Shown here piece after piece: positions 24,111-36,800 of a stretch of DNA of 64,000 nt. Source of the stretch: Ulota crispa (Eukaryota > Streptophyta > Bryopsida > Orthotrichales > Orthotrichaceae); contig OY987242.1 in NCBI GenBank assembly GCA_963920765.1, forward strand, positions 36,046,002-36,110,001, read 5' to 3'. The position numbers were made by a program, and so were the translations under genes. Positions within the stretch are counted from its first letter, which is position 1. Each line of letters starts with the position of its first letter. The notes beneath the pieces are model-generated. The model was not told where the DNA came from, ran no database searches, and saw only the letters and a program-made list of their open reading frames with translations.

Positions 24111-24519
24111 CTTCACGGCCCCCGCGGACCAACCGCACTCCAATCTCAGCTCCAACGCCCGATTCCTCGCAAGCCCCCCTGCGTGCACCCGAATGGCGAT
24201 CCGGCGAGGCGGTACTCGCCTGCCAAGCAAGCCTGAGAAATCGAAATCAACGAGCTCCTGACTAAATCCTAAGTTACTTACAAATGCCCTGCCGCAGCAA
24301 GGGGCGGAGCAGATGGTCGGGTGAGGGAGGGCACACGACCTCACCCGATGGAGGGAGAGGGGAGGAAAGAGAATCACGTTCGCAGGGGCGCCATGGAGAC
24401 CCTAAAGCTGAGCCACCAGGCTCTGGTTCGCCACGCGGATTCAAGCCCGTGACGCCGTCGCCACGGCACCCGTGAACTCGACGAAGCGCGACGACGTCGA
24501 GCCGGGCCGCCTGGGACCC
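24111..24519 (-). promoter_or_regulatory. Shared 5' leader/proximal promoter of V-ATPase copy A
   Basis: These 409 bp upstream of the start codon are identical to 30405-30813 of copy B. A GTAAGT at about 24274-24279 (minus strand) and a TTTCTCAG shortly downstream could mark a very short leader intron, which is uncertain. Identity ends at 24519, so the distal promoters of the two copies differ. Confidence 0.45.
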
Positions 24520-24635
24520 AGCGGGTAACTTAGCTTCGGACACCCTGCCCGGCTCGGTTTCCAGCCGGGTATCGGTTTGGCTCTGCTTTTTTGGCTGCCA
24601 ACCGGGTCCCAAGCTTGGGATGTCTTCGTTTGAGG
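24520..24635 (-). other. Non-identical upstream segment of copy A
   Basis: About 115 bp of GC-rich sequence between the end of the identical arm and the adjacent MITE. Reverse-complemented it shows weak patchy similarity to 30345-30404 (CCGGGC and GTTACCCG kept in order). It may be the decayed inner flank of the old duplication, but this is weak. Confidence 0.4.
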
Positions 24636-24921
24636 TAGGAACACCCATGAGCCGATTAAGGGTTTTGAACATGATGACTATCGATAAACATCTAGCAAAT
24701 TATAGGATCCTATTAGCAACATTAATATATTGAGTTTGCGGATACGGTGAGAATAAGTTGTGAATTTTCAAAGAGCAAACTGCCATTGTATCTATAATCA
24801 ACATTAAGGTTTCATGTTCACATGTTGTATATCCTTGTATTTACATCTATTTACTTCTACAAAAGTTTCAAGATTTTAGAGGTGACGGTTATGGGAATTG
24901 TAAGGCTTATGGGTGTTCCTA
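24636..24921 (-). mobile_element. MITE family D, copy 2, beside V-ATPase copy A
   Basis: Termini TAGGAACACCCATGAGC and GCTTATGGGTGTTCCTA. The body is the reverse complement of 9871-10175. It sits about 525 bp upstream of the copy A start codon and is absent from the equivalent place upstream of copy B, so it entered after the duplication or was lost from the other side. Confidence 0.85.
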
Positions 24922-24981
24922 CTTTGTAGTTTGGTATTTTCTTTTGAAAGTTATTGGTTTGCTAAGATATTTGAGTGGAGT

Positions 24982-25214
24982 TTAACCCTTAAACAACCAT
25001 AGGGCATAGTATGTACTCTGACGTATAATTGTCATTTGTTACCAATAACAAATTTGAATTTGGAATCTTAAGTAGCTCACTAGAAGAGCATTGATCTATT
25101 CTCCAACTTCTTTGTTGATCTCAAATGTAGTAAAGGTGTGGATCCATTCCAAATATAAGAAAAATACACCTAATTGTACTAGTCACAAAGGGCCTTTTGG
25201 TTGTTTAAGGGTTA
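24982..25214. mobile_element. Small TTAACCC-type TIR element (233 bp)
   Basis: Termini TTAACCCTTAAACAACCA and TGGTTGTTTAAGGGTTAA are perfect inverted repeats. It has the same terminal trinucleotides as the ~930-bp family but an unrelated-looking short interior. It is non-coding. Confidence 0.75.
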
Positions 25215-26111
25215 AAATTTCAAATCATGTGTATTTTTGTAAGAAGGACAGGACTTAACATGGCTTTTTTCCTATTTATGATATATCTAAGATAGGTGGA
25301 ATAATTGTTCAATGCTAGGCTGGTCACTGTGGTTATCTTTTATTTTATTGCTACTCTGGGGTAGTAAATGTTCACATAGTTTAATATTGTTCCCAAAAGT
25401 TGCTTGTCAACATTACATGTTGTCCTCATGAAATTTGCAAGAAGGACGACAGGAGTCCTTGCATAGTGTTTGTGAATCTTATCACAATTTAGGCTACCTA
25501 AAATTATGAGCATATTTAATGAGATTGCTTCTTTCCTTCCATAATGCACCATGTGTCTATGATCACTTCTAATAAAACAAATTAAAAAGAATATTTTTAA
25601 TTATATAGAATGTTGTTTTCTTATTGTGCATTGGACAAAACCCACGCGCTTTGGCGTTTAAGGGAAGGTCTCCAAGCATTGTTTGATTTCATCAAGCCTA
25701 ATTTGTTAGGTCTATGACCATGGGGTTGTTGGTCATATTTCTCCACTCTGCATTTTTTCATGTAGCAACTACACATGATTGTGTTCATGTTCATTTCTTT
25801 TTTATGCTTGAATTTACTTGACTTTTTTGTGTTACAAAAAATTGTATTTTGTTGTTGCAAACCAATCCTCTTGTTTTTTCTAATAAACTATAGGAAATAC
25901 AAATCAAAAAGTAAATGGCCTAAAGAAATATTCAACATACATGTATATACTTCAATGATAAACAATAAGCATTGGAATTACCCATCATTAATAAATAGCA
26001 ATAAATTCTTTAGCTCATAGGATTATTGCAAATTTTCAAGTTGGGATAAATACAAGAGAAGTTAAATTTTAGTTCACTACCGGTACTGTAGTTTGCCTCA
26101 CATTCAAAAAG
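25215..26111. other. Spacer DNA, no gene seen
   Basis: About 900 bp of AT-rich sequence in the spacer between the two V-ATPase genes. Short ORFs (for example 25775-26020) show no recognisable domain. Confidence 0.45.
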
Positions 26112-26114
26112 TAA

Positions 26115-29100
26115 TGGTCCATTTGCACTTGGCATTTGAAAGGAGTGCCTTAAAAATATAAAAGTGATCCATAGAGCTCTACTATCGTGGTGGGCCTAGA
26201 GGAGGGGAGTTATAAAAAGAACCTGATTTTAGAGAAAACTACAGGTGCTGCAAGTTCACACATGGGCTTGAATATAAGTGCTAGTGAGGTAAAGTTAGGC
26301 ATGGCAAGAAGAGCGTTCACACCTTCTTGCAATTTTTAGAGTAGCTTGCGACATAGGCACTTAGCGGCTTAGCCTCATCTTGTTGCTCCACTTTGGCTCT
26401 TCACATGGTTGCTCAAATTTGTCTCTCGGTTCCACTTCGTCTAGACATTGACATTTAAGGTAGCTGAAGTTAATTTTGCATTTGTGTCTTGGAAGGTAGG
26501 TTTTGCTTTTAGAGAGCTCAATGTCTGTCTTTGCCACAAAAACTTTGCAAAGGAGAACAATGTTGTAAACAAAACAAAATTTCTTCCTGTAGACTTTCCA
26601 CCGCATGGTCGTTCACTAAAGTCGTGTCGACTGGGTTTATACTAACATGCGGGAAATGCAAGAAGCCCATGGGGTGCATAATTGGAAGACGTTATTTGTA
26701 GGTCCTCTAACCTGCCTCTTCATGTCTGTCACAAAGCCTTGAACTTGCAGTGACCATGTGTCACAGAGCCTTGAAGCAGTGATCAAGTGGTGATAGGAAT
26801 CATTACTGGTAATGCCATTGTGGCTGTAGCAAACTTAAACTGCATCCTTTTGTAGAGCTTCAAAAAAGTACTAAATCCACAACACAGGATCTGCGTGGAG
26901 CAACAACATTCACAGCTAACGATAAGAAGATTTGCAATACCAAAAAGGTAAAACCCTACACCAAAACTATTGTGAGAACTATAAGGTGTAATATTTCTTC
27001 AGCACATTCTCATTTGAGAATCAACTTGTGTTTGTCATGTGTGTAGGTTCAAACTTCACTAGAACAACAGAGTTTGAATAGGAAGGCGCAACTTCATAAT
27101 CGTCAACATCAAACATATTTACAGCATTGCACTTTCAACAAGTTCTCACTAAAGCATCAAAGATTGATTTGGATTTGTGCATGTAGACTCGTCCCTTTAA
27201 CCCTTTAGTAACCAATTGACCACTTTTAGGTTGATTTTGGTACTCTGTGGTTCTTGTCATCTTCGTTCCATTTAATTTGCAAAAACACAAAATGTAATGG
27301 AGTTGAAGCATCAACTTGTGCTCCTACTGGAACAAATTTCAAAGCAAGGTATAAAGAAACTCAATAGCTATGCGTGTTTTACATATGAAGCCGGGACTCT
27401 CATATGGATATGACAAATGAAATTCTAATTCAGTACAACTGTGACATGGCCCCAAAGCCCACACATTGCACCCAAAGTATTAGGTGCTAGCTCTTTAGCA
27501 GTTGTGCAAAAGATGCATGGTTTATTTAGAAGTTCTACATTTGGCCGTATTTCAGCTACAACATTGAGTATTCTATGATTCCTTAGGCTCCAAAGGTTTG
27601 CAATGCTAAATGTGGGACCTTATACCTCAAATGGCACCCAATGTAGATGATATTGACCAATCGGATTTTGTGGAAACATGTTCCATGCATGTTGTATTCA
27701 ACCGTATATGTGTGGCCACGTTTGTATTCTTCCAATGCTCAATTTCACAAATCATGCTGTGAAATGCACAGATTGACTCAAATTTTGTAATTTTTTAGAA
27801 GTGCAGTAACCTAGAATGGGGCAATAGCCTCTACAAATCCCATAACTATCAAAATTTTCAATTGCACGATTAACACTAATTAGTTGGAGTGTCTCACGTT
27901 TTTTCACAACAAGTTTTTTTGGATCATCAAGCTTCTCACAATCCTCATGTGGAATTGTTTTGATAGATCAACCCTTTATTTATATTCATGTTGCCAAAAT
28001 TTATAGCTTTGATATGTCTAGTTCAATTTGATTTTAGAACCATAGATTTTGTCCTTGAATTTATTTTGCAAATCGTATAGTGAAAATTTGAGGTGCCCCT
28101 CCAAATGGTTGACGGTTACTAAAGGGTTAACACAATATTCGTGAATTTGGAAAACACCCTTTCCCAAAACGTATTGCATTTGTAGGAATATAGTGATGTA
28201 AAGTGAATGTTTTGTATAATTCTTTTAAGATGTTTCATTGTGAATAAGATCTTCAAAGAAATCATCATAAAATTCACTTTAAATCACCAAAAATCTCTTA
28301 AAAGCATAAAATCTAGAAGTCCCAAAACTACCTCTTTTCCTAAATTAACAAACAACATGTTCTTTGGAAATATAAGAAAGAGGGAACAAGTTCAAGCTTA
28401 TGAAAGTCCAATAAGCACAAAACTCAAGAAATGCTAAACTTTGCAGGAAAGAGTTCAATGCTACAGCAATGCACTTGCTGCTCAGTGGCATGCTTGCATG
28501 ATGAAGTGGCATTGCACTTGGATGAATTGGAGAGTTGTATGTGCTTGAATTCAATTGGTTCTTCATTGTGTGTATTCTTTGCTTCTTGCAAAGAACTCCA
28601 ACCAAAAAATTAAACAACAATTGGATTATCAAGTGTCCTTGATCGTGAGAAATAACATTGTTTGTATAAGGGCGAGACTTATACAAAAGGAATAGCCAAA
28701 AATCGAGCTTATAATCACATTGTGAAAATGCACGGACCCTTGCAAGAAAGTGCATTGTACAAATTTCATGATTTGCATTGATGGGAAAACAAAACAAGAC
28801 CCTTGAGAATATTCAATCTAAATGTAAAGTCCACATGCAAAAAGATAGAAGGAGAAAATTTTAGACAAGAAATGTAGAAGCACAAGAAGCACAAGATGTA
28901 CTTGAAGTGGCTTGAATGGTTTATGAGCATTTGATTGTAGTGAAGACTTGTGCACATATTTATCCATCATCAATGACAGTTTGCATCTGCCAAGAGCCAT
29001 CCTATCACAACCAAGCTTAACCTAAATTTCAACCATCTGCATCCTCCAAGAGCCATCCGCACAAGCAAGCTTAATCAAAACTTTCAACCAAATTTTTTCC

Positions 29101-29430
29101 GTACAAGCAAGCTTAACAAAAACTTCAGCCAAACTTTTTCATACTGCTATTTTGTATCTCGAGGCCACAACTCACATTAGGAAAGATTGCTCTATATTCT
29201 CTAAAATATTCATTTTGGAAGACAATTGCAACTACTAAAAATCTAGAGACACTGCTAAAGTTATTGCTTAGTTCACGGAGGCTTTAAATTTAGCACTACT
29301 CTTTACCCCATGCTAGCGATGATGCCAACTAGGTTTGGAGGTAAAAGAGATTGTTGGTGCGCACATGCGGGCAAAACTTAGATGATCAATTAGTTTCTAA
29401 TCACTCCTTAATACCAAGTGCAAATGGACC
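26115..29430. mobile_element. 3.3-kb non-autonomous TIR element
   Basis: Left terminus TGGTCCATTTGCACTTGGCA and right terminus CCAAGTGCAAATGGACCC form inverted repeats of about 33 bp, extending to AGGAGTG on both sides with a short gap. The element is flanked by TAA at 26112-26114 and 29431-29433, pointing to the PIF/Harbinger group. The interior has only short ORFs and no recognisable transposase or Myb-like protein, so it is a dead or non-autonomous copy. It contains a nested element at 27197-28130 and fills most of the spacer between the V-ATPase genes. Confidence 0.75.
27197..28130. mobile_element. ~930-bp TTAACCC element nested in the 3.3-kb element
   Basis: Termini TTAACCCTTTAGTAACC and GGTTACTAAAGGGTTAA as inverted repeats at both ends. 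Its length (934 bp) matches the other TTAACCC(C/T) family members at 51.6, 57.5 and 62.6 kb, although internal similarity is not obvious by eye. No coding region is seen. Confidence 0.7.
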
Positions 29431-29433
29431 CTA

Positions 29434-30404
29434 AGAATTTGTGAGGGGATTGTGTGATGTAAAGCTTTGAAAACAATTTTGCAAAGTACACTAGAATAGC
29501 ATATTTTGTGATCCTTTTTCATTGCATAGTCTTATGCAAAATGATCATAAGCAACTTCATGAACTGTTTCCAATAGCACCCAAAGCAGCTTCAATTCAAG
29601 CATCTTTTGAAACAAGGATTGGATGAAAAATGCTTTGCAAATCATCACATACACTATCTGGAAGTCATCCAAGTGGCACTTATTCACACAAGAGGCATTA
29701 AGGTATTGTAACTCAACTATGTGAAGGTTTCATATTTCATTTTGGGATGGATAGAAGTTCCAACAACTTCTTCTAGTTACATTTTTCATTTCTTTTGTTT
29801 GTTAATTTTATTGGCTTGTGATTATGACCTTTTCTTTTTGCTTCAATGCCTTCAGACTCCAGGGATAAGCTCTCTATTACACTCCTATTTTAATGAGTTC
29901 TTGGGATCATCCTTATGACAAAAGTGATGAAATTCTGCTTTAAAACTTTCGAAGGCTTGAACTTTGATGAGATGTATGAACAAGGAGTTAAAAAGAGAAG
30001 AATCTAACTCAAACTAAAATCAATGCTTGTCAAAACACACAGCAAACAAGAAGTCTTGACTAAAATAACTCATCAATCTAGACAAACTATTATTTTGAAC
30101 TTAGTCGCTAAAAGTGTGCAAAAATGTAAGAAATAAGTGGCTTGTGATGGAACAATGGGTTCAAGGAAGGCAATGATTAGATGCGACATGTTTTCGGACT
30201 CATGCATAAACTCATTAAAAATCCATTACATAAATTGACCGGTGATCTGACACAACTCAAATGAAATAAATCCACACATTCAAAACTCGAAAGATTGGAG
30301 AACTCTAGAACTCTATTAAAAACATGGAAATCCAAGAACAACAAGACGGATAACCAGTCGGCCGGTCCTGGCCGGGCCAAGTGCTTGCTGCTGCGTTACC
30401 CGCC
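29434..30404 (+). other. Upstream region of V-ATPase copy B
   Basis: About 970 bp from the end of the 3.3-kb element to the start of the identical arm. It is AT-rich until about 30340, then turns abruptly GC-rich. The distal promoter of copy B must lie here and is unlike that of copy A. No defined elements were recognised. Confidence 0.4.
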
Positions 30405-30813
30405 GGGTCCCAGGCGGCCCGGCTCGACGTCGTCGCGCTTCGTCGAGTTCACGGGTGCCGTGGCGACGGCGTCACGGGCTTGAATCCGCGTGGCGAACCA
30501 GAGCCTGGTGGCTCAGCTTTAGGGTCTCCATGGCGCCCCTGCGAACGTGATTCTCTTTCCTCCCCTCTCCCTCCATCGGGTGAGGTCGTGTGCCCTCCCT
30601 CACCCGACCATCTGCTCCGCCCCTTGCTGCGGCAGGGCATTTGTAAGTAACTTAGGATTTAGTCAGGAGCTCGTTGATTTCGATTTCTCAGGCTTGCTTG
30701 GCAGGCGAGTACCGCCTCGCCGGATCGCCATTCGGGTGCACGCAGGGGGGCTTGCGAGGAATCGGGCGTTGGAGCTGAGATTGGAGTGCGGTTGGTCCGC
30801 GGGGGCCGTGAAG
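30405..30813 (+). promoter_or_regulatory. Shared 5' leader/proximal promoter of V-ATPase copy B
   Basis: GC-rich leader identical to that of copy A. A pyrimidine-rich tract (TCTTTCCTCCCCTCTCCCTC, about 30552-30571) is typical of a plant 5'UTR. A GTAAGT at 30645-30650 followed by TTTCTCAG could form a very small leader intron; this is only a possibility. Confidence 0.45.
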
Positions 30814-33800
30814 ATGGTGGCCATGGATCTGTTCCGGTCGGAGGAGATGTCGCTGGTGCAGCTGATCATTCCCGCGGAATCGGCCCACGATACGATCACG
30901 TACTTGGCGGAGCTGGGGCTGCTGCAGTTCAAAGATGTGAGTTGCTTGCCGCACCCTTGTCGCCGGTCGCGTTTGTTTGTTTGCTTTTTTGTTTGGTAGC
31001 ATAGCCTAGCGCAGTAGGAGGCGGGGATTCGGCGCGGCTGTGGTTGGATTGTGCTGGGACGGAGCGGCAGGAGGGCTCTGCCGATGCGCACAGCAGGTAG
31101 GGTTACCGTGAGTGCTGGAGGGAAGCATCTGGATTGCGGTGCGAGGCAGGCAGTGGGAAACTTGGAACTTGGGTCGGTGGACCATTTGAATTGTGGATGG
31201 CTAGGTTTTGGTGTCGCACCGGGGTGGTCGGAAATGTGTGTGGAGAGACGAAGGCGGTGCCGTGGGGCGATCGTTGGCGATGGCGGTGGTCGGATTCGAG
31301 GGTCCCGGCGCAGGGCACGGCAGTGGAAGGCGGTGGGCAGAGAGGTAGCGGTGAACGATGCAGGGGTTTATGCGAGGGTGGGATCGCAGGGGCCTGCGAT
31401 GGCGTTAAATTGCGGTCCTGGTTGAGAGCTCTGCACGGACGAGGCGAGGGCGTTGGGAATTGTGATGACGTGGCGTTTAGGTGTCGGAGTAGCAGTGAGA
31501 GCTGTGTGCGAATTCGGTTCTTTTCGGGAGGAGGAACGTTATGGAATGGGTCTAGAGTGTTTTTATTTCGTCGGAGGTGTGTGCGAAGAGATGAGGGACC
31601 GGCTGGTGTGAATTGCGTTGCGTGGAACGGGGCAGGCAGGGTCGTGCGGGTAGCAAAATGCGAGTTGCGAAATTGGACAGGTGACGGTGCCGAGGTCGCG
31701 TGTGGGGACATGAGACAGCGGCAAGCATGTCCGTGGGCCGCTCATAGGGTTTCCGGGTCTGCGAGCGAATTGGACCTCCGTTGATGGCGTCTGTCGATGT
31801 AGAGATGGTTGAAATGGAGGATTTGAGGATGGATGTGCGATTTAGGAGCGGGTCTAGTCGAGAGTATGGTCGGTATCGGGGCACACAGAATGGATGCCCG
31901 TGTCATCTGAGTTGTGCCCGCGGACGCGCGTGAGATGGTGGCCATGGGAGGACGCCGGGCTGACGTATACAGTATTTGCCCGACGTGCCTGTTCTCTGCT
32001 TGTATTTATGCTGAGACGGCGGAGAGGTCCATGTGGAACGGGGATGCACCGTCTTGCGAACGGGAGAGAATGTGGTGGAATGTGGTTTTCACCGGTGGTG
32101 GGTGGTGGTGGTGTTGTTGTGGCAGTTGAACCCCGACAAGAGTCCGTTTCAGCGAACGTACGCGAACCAGGTGGGTTTCGGGTGCCGCACTGGAAGGTCG
32201 GCTGCTGGTTTAGGGTCTCGGGAAGGGGCATTGGGCGGGGTCCGGTCTCATTTGGTTTCATTGTGGGAAGCTAGCTGTCGGTATCCTTCCCATTTTTGCG
32301 CTCGATGGTGGTGGCGGTGGTTGAGTTGTGTCTCGGGGTCTCAGGTGAAACGGTGCGGAGAGATGGCGCGAAAGCTGCGGTACTTCCAGGATCAGATCGC
32401 GAAGGCCGGTCAGAAACCTGCATACAGGCCCATGCTGGACAACGAGATCGATCTGGACGAGCTGGAGTCGAAGCTGACGGATCTGGAGGCGGAGTTGCTG
32501 GAGATTAACGCGAACACGGACAAGCTGCAACGCACGCACAGCGAGCTGACGGAGCTTCAGCTGGTGCTGCAGAAGGTAAGGGGGCCGAATGGGAAGTGTG
32601 CGCGAAACTCTGAGTTTTGCAGCGTCGAGCGGGGGTGGTGGAGTGGGTGTTGTGAGCGTGGGTGGGAAAGCGGGTGGCATGGTGGTGGTGGTGGCGAGAG
32701 TGTGTGGAGTGGGGCGTGCCGTGTGCTGCGGGGACGCGGACGCCTCGGGTTCGGTTCTCGGTGGGGGTGCGCAGGTGTGGCTGGGTAGAATGTGGTGGTG
32801 GGACGCGACGTCGTGTGACGGCGGTGTGTGGTTGGTGTGGAACAGGCGGGTGCGTTTTTCGGTTCGGCGAGGAACGCAGCAGCGTCGGTGCAGCAGGAGC
32901 GAGTGGATGCGGAGAACGGATCGTCGATCGAGGAGGCCATCGACCGGCCGCTTCTACAAGAGCAGGTGCAGTGTGCTTCTCTCTAACGTGGACGTGCGAG
33001 CGGATGGGTGAGACGGGGTTGGTTTGGCGTTGTTGTGCGTGTGCGTGTTTTCTTTTTGTGGCGGGGGTGGGTGTGGCGGTTGGGCGGGGGATGTGGGGTG
33101 GAGGCGACCGGAACTAAGGGGAGCGATTCTCACAGGAAATGCAGACCGAGCCTTCGAAGCAGGCCAGGCTGGGGTTCATATCGGGCGTGGTGCCGAAAGT
33201 GAAGACGGCGTCTTTCGAGCGCATCCTGTTCCGGGCCACTCGAGGGAACATGTTTCTGAGGCAAGCTCCGATCGACGAGGCCGTGCTGGATCCAGCGACG
33301 GGCGAGAAGGTGGGTGTGGTGTGCAAAGCTTGCTTGGTGGGGGCGATGTGCGTGCACGCTGTCTGGCGTGTCCTTTGGTAAACGGCCAGGGCGCGTGTGT
33401 GTGGTCGGGTTGTTGCGAGGCGGGAGGTAGAGAGTGGTGGTGTGGTGACGTGCGTGTTCCCACCGTGTGTGGTGGGTGAAGAGACAGGGAAGAGAGCCGG
33501 GAGAGGGGTAGAGGTTTTGTCACGGTGAGAGAGGAGTGCAGACGCACAGCGGCATTGCTGTTGGTTTGTGCGGTGCGTGCAGTTGAACGGTGTGCAGGGT
33601 GACGTCGTAGAGGGTGGTGTTGTGCGGGGTGGACGGGAGGGTGGGATGGAGGGATGACGGGTTTTATGGACGGAGGATGCAGGTGGAGAAGACGGTGTTC
33701 GTGGTGTTCTTCGCGGGAGAGCGCGCGAAGACGAAGGTGGTGAAGATCTGCGAGGCTTTCGGGGCGAACCGGTATCCGTTTCCGGAGGATCCGAACAGGC

Positions 33801-36800
33801 AGTGGCAGATGAAGGAAGAGGTACTGGTCGGGTTGGAGAGGTTGCTTTTTGATGTGTCTCGTGGTGGGTGCCTGGCGCAGGTGTCGGTGCGAGCCGTGAG
33901 AATGTCGTTGGGTCGGGGCTTTTTGGTTTGTGAGGTTGGTGGATGAGGATGCGAGGGCCGGTATCCCGTGGACGGGAGGGAGCCCTTGTATGGTGGGCCT
34001 GGGGGCACCTTTGTGTTAAAAGTGGAGCTCTTTTCTCGGCCGAGGCCGACGAGGTTCTTCGTTCGGGACGTGCCTGGCGTCATGGTCACGGCGCACGGAG
34101 CGTGGCGATTCTGACGGAGGCGTGGATGTGATGAGGAGATTGTTTGGGTGCTCGGGGTGTTTGGGAAACACGTCGGTGAATGTGGGGGCGTGGTGGTGTG
34201 CAGGTGGAAACGAGGCTGGGTGAGCTGCAGAACACGCTGGAGGCGGGCATGCTGCACAGAGACAATGTTTTCAACAACATTGGTTATAGTTTGGACCAGT
34301 GGACAGTCATGGTGAGCAGTGTCTTGGGTCGCGGGGGGGCTGGTTGTGGAGATCCGGAGTGGCGAGTTGCGATGGAGAGGGGGTTTGGAGGCTCTCGTGT
34401 GGTCGGAGGATGTGCAGGGTGGGTGAGTTGTTGACACCGGTTTGGTTGGTTGTTTGGCGGGCACAGGTGAGGCGAGAGAAGGCGGTGTACCACACGCTGA
34501 ACATGCTGAGCATCGACGTGACGCGGAAGTGCCTGGTGGCGGAGGGGTGGTGCCCGGTGTCCGCGAAGCCGAAGGTGAGCCCGGCGGTTTCTTTGCAGTG
34601 TACGTGGGAACAGGAGGCGTGGCGGTGGGCGGATGGTGTGTGTTGGCTACGGTGGTGAGGCGGTACTGATGGTGGGCGTGGGTGGTTTTGGGGCGGTGCA
34701 GATTCAGGACTCGCTGCAGAGGGCGGCGTACGACAGCAACTCTCAGGTGAACACGATATTCCAGGTGCTGCGGACGAAGGAGTCTCCGCCGAGCTACTTC
34801 GAGACGAACAAGTTCACGAACGCGTTTCAGGAGATCGTGGAAGCGTACGGGTGAGCGTTCGGGGAGGGGCGTGTGTTTTGACGAATGTGGCATCCGGCGG
34901 GGGTGTAGGGAGGCACTCGGAGTCGGAGAGATGGTTGTGCGGGTGGGCGTGGGTGTGGTGTGGGTGGAGGGTACTGAGCGGGTGCGGTGGTGGATGCGCA
35001 GGGTGGGACGGTATCAGGAGGCGAACCCGGGATGCTTCACGATCGTGACGTTTCCGTTTCTGTTCGCGGTGATGTTCGGGGACTGGGGGCACGGAATCTG
35101 CCTGCTGTTGGGAGCGCTGTATCTGGTGCTGAACGAGAAGAGGCTGGGAAAGCAGGTGAGTTTGGGGGGTGGAAGAATGTGGGAGCGGGTGGTGGGGGTT
35201 GGGAGGGACGGAGTGTTTGAAGGCACCGCGTCGGTGGCGGGCGCTGCGTGGGGCAGCCGGGGTGGTGTAGTGCGTGAGTTGGTGGTACGGGTGGGCTTTT
35301 TTGTGTGCGATGCTAACATGGGGGGAGGGTAACTGCAGAAACTGGGGGACATCATGGAGATGGCGTACGGAGGGCGATACGTGATTCTGCTGATGTCGAT
35401 CTTCTCGATCTACACGGGGTTCATATACAACGAGTTCTTCTCGGTTCCGTTCGGCATTTTCGGGGGATCGGCGTACCGGTGTCCGGACCCGCAGTACTCG
35501 GTGGACGCATGCCCGTAAGCTGCCTGGGGCCTTGCGAGCGGATGTGTGTATGGTGGTTGTTGGGATGTTTGGGGTGTTGGAGTGATTGAGGGAGCGAGAG
35601 TAGCGTGGGGAGTGTTTTGGAGCGTGGTGCTTGATGAGGAAGGGGTGCCCGGAGTACGTGGGTGGTTTTAGTAGCGTGGGAGAGCGTGACGGAGTCGGGT
35701 GGGGCGCGTGATGATGCAGGACGGCGACGACGACGGGAGTGGAAAAATGGTCATACAACCCGTATGCGTTCGGAGTGGATCCGATCTGGCACGGGTCGCG
35801 GTCGGAGCTGCCGTTCACGAACTCGCTGAAGATGAAGATGTCGATTCTGATCGGGATCTCGCAGATGAACCTGGGCATCGTGCTGAGCTACTTCAACGCG
35901 AGATACTTCCGGAGCGCTCTGGACGTGTGGTAAGTGGCGGAACCGAGGCGTGGAGAAGTGAGAGTGGGTGTTGCAGGAGAGGGTCGAGTGCGAGGACGGC
36001 CTGATGCGGTGGGTGGTGGGATGCGTGTGGGCGAGGGTGGGGTGGAGGCTGAGCGGGGGTGTGCGTGTGGTGGGGTGGGGTCAGGTACCAGTTCATACCG
36101 CAGCTGCTGTTCCTGAACGCGCTGTTCGGGTACCTGTCGTTGCTGATCGTGCTGAAGTGGTGCCAAGGGAGCCAGCCGGACCTGTACCACGTGATGATCT
36201 ACATGTTTCTGAGCCCGTTGGACGACCTGGGGGAGAACCAGCTGTTCATGGGGCAGAAGTACCTGCAGGTACGGAGTGTGTGGTGGCGGTGGGGGATGTG
36301 GGTGGAGTCGGGTCCATTGGGTGGGGGGAGCGGGCGGTGAAGGGTTTTGAGGGGATGCAGGCGGTGAGAGCGCAGGCATGGATGAGGGGGTGGAGTCGGT
36401 GGTACTGAGTGGGCGGGGGCGCGTGGTTGCAGGTGGTGCTGCTGGTGGTAGCGTTAGTGGCGGTGCCGTGGATGCTGCTGCCGAAGCCGCTGATTCTGCG
36501 AAAGCAGCATGTTCAGGTAGGAGGCGCTTGTTTCGTGTGTGGTGTGACGGTGGTCGTGGGGCTTGGTGTGGGCACACGGATGTGCACCTGGAGGAGGAGT
36601 GATGAGTGCATGGTTGGGGGGTGCCTGTATGAGGCGTGGAGGGTGGAGGTGCCAGGTGGCAATGGAAGTCCGGACAGCGTGATGGGAAGTCCGCTTGGAA
36701 AGTAGTGGATTAAAGGGTGGATTGGTGTGGTGTGGCGGGGGAGTTGCAAGCACAACGGAGACGTGGGAGTTTGGGTTTGCGTGGAGAGCGACGTGGGTGT

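Larger units (their letters stand above)
16448..24519 (-). repeat. Inverted duplication arm A (8072 bp)
   Basis: This arm and 30405-38476 are reverse complements with every position pair summing to 54924. Every open frame of one arm has an exact mirror partner of identical sequence in the other, and stretches compared base by base show no difference, introns included. The first mismatch at the outer end is 16447/38477 and at the inner end 24520/30404. It contains all of V-ATPase copy A plus about 409 bp upstream and about 580 bp downstream. Confidence 0.9.

Noticed and set aside
26115..29430. LTR retrotransposon between the V-ATPase genes
   Set aside because: The end repeats are inverted, not direct, short, and flanked by a 3-bp duplication; no gag or pol motifs are present.
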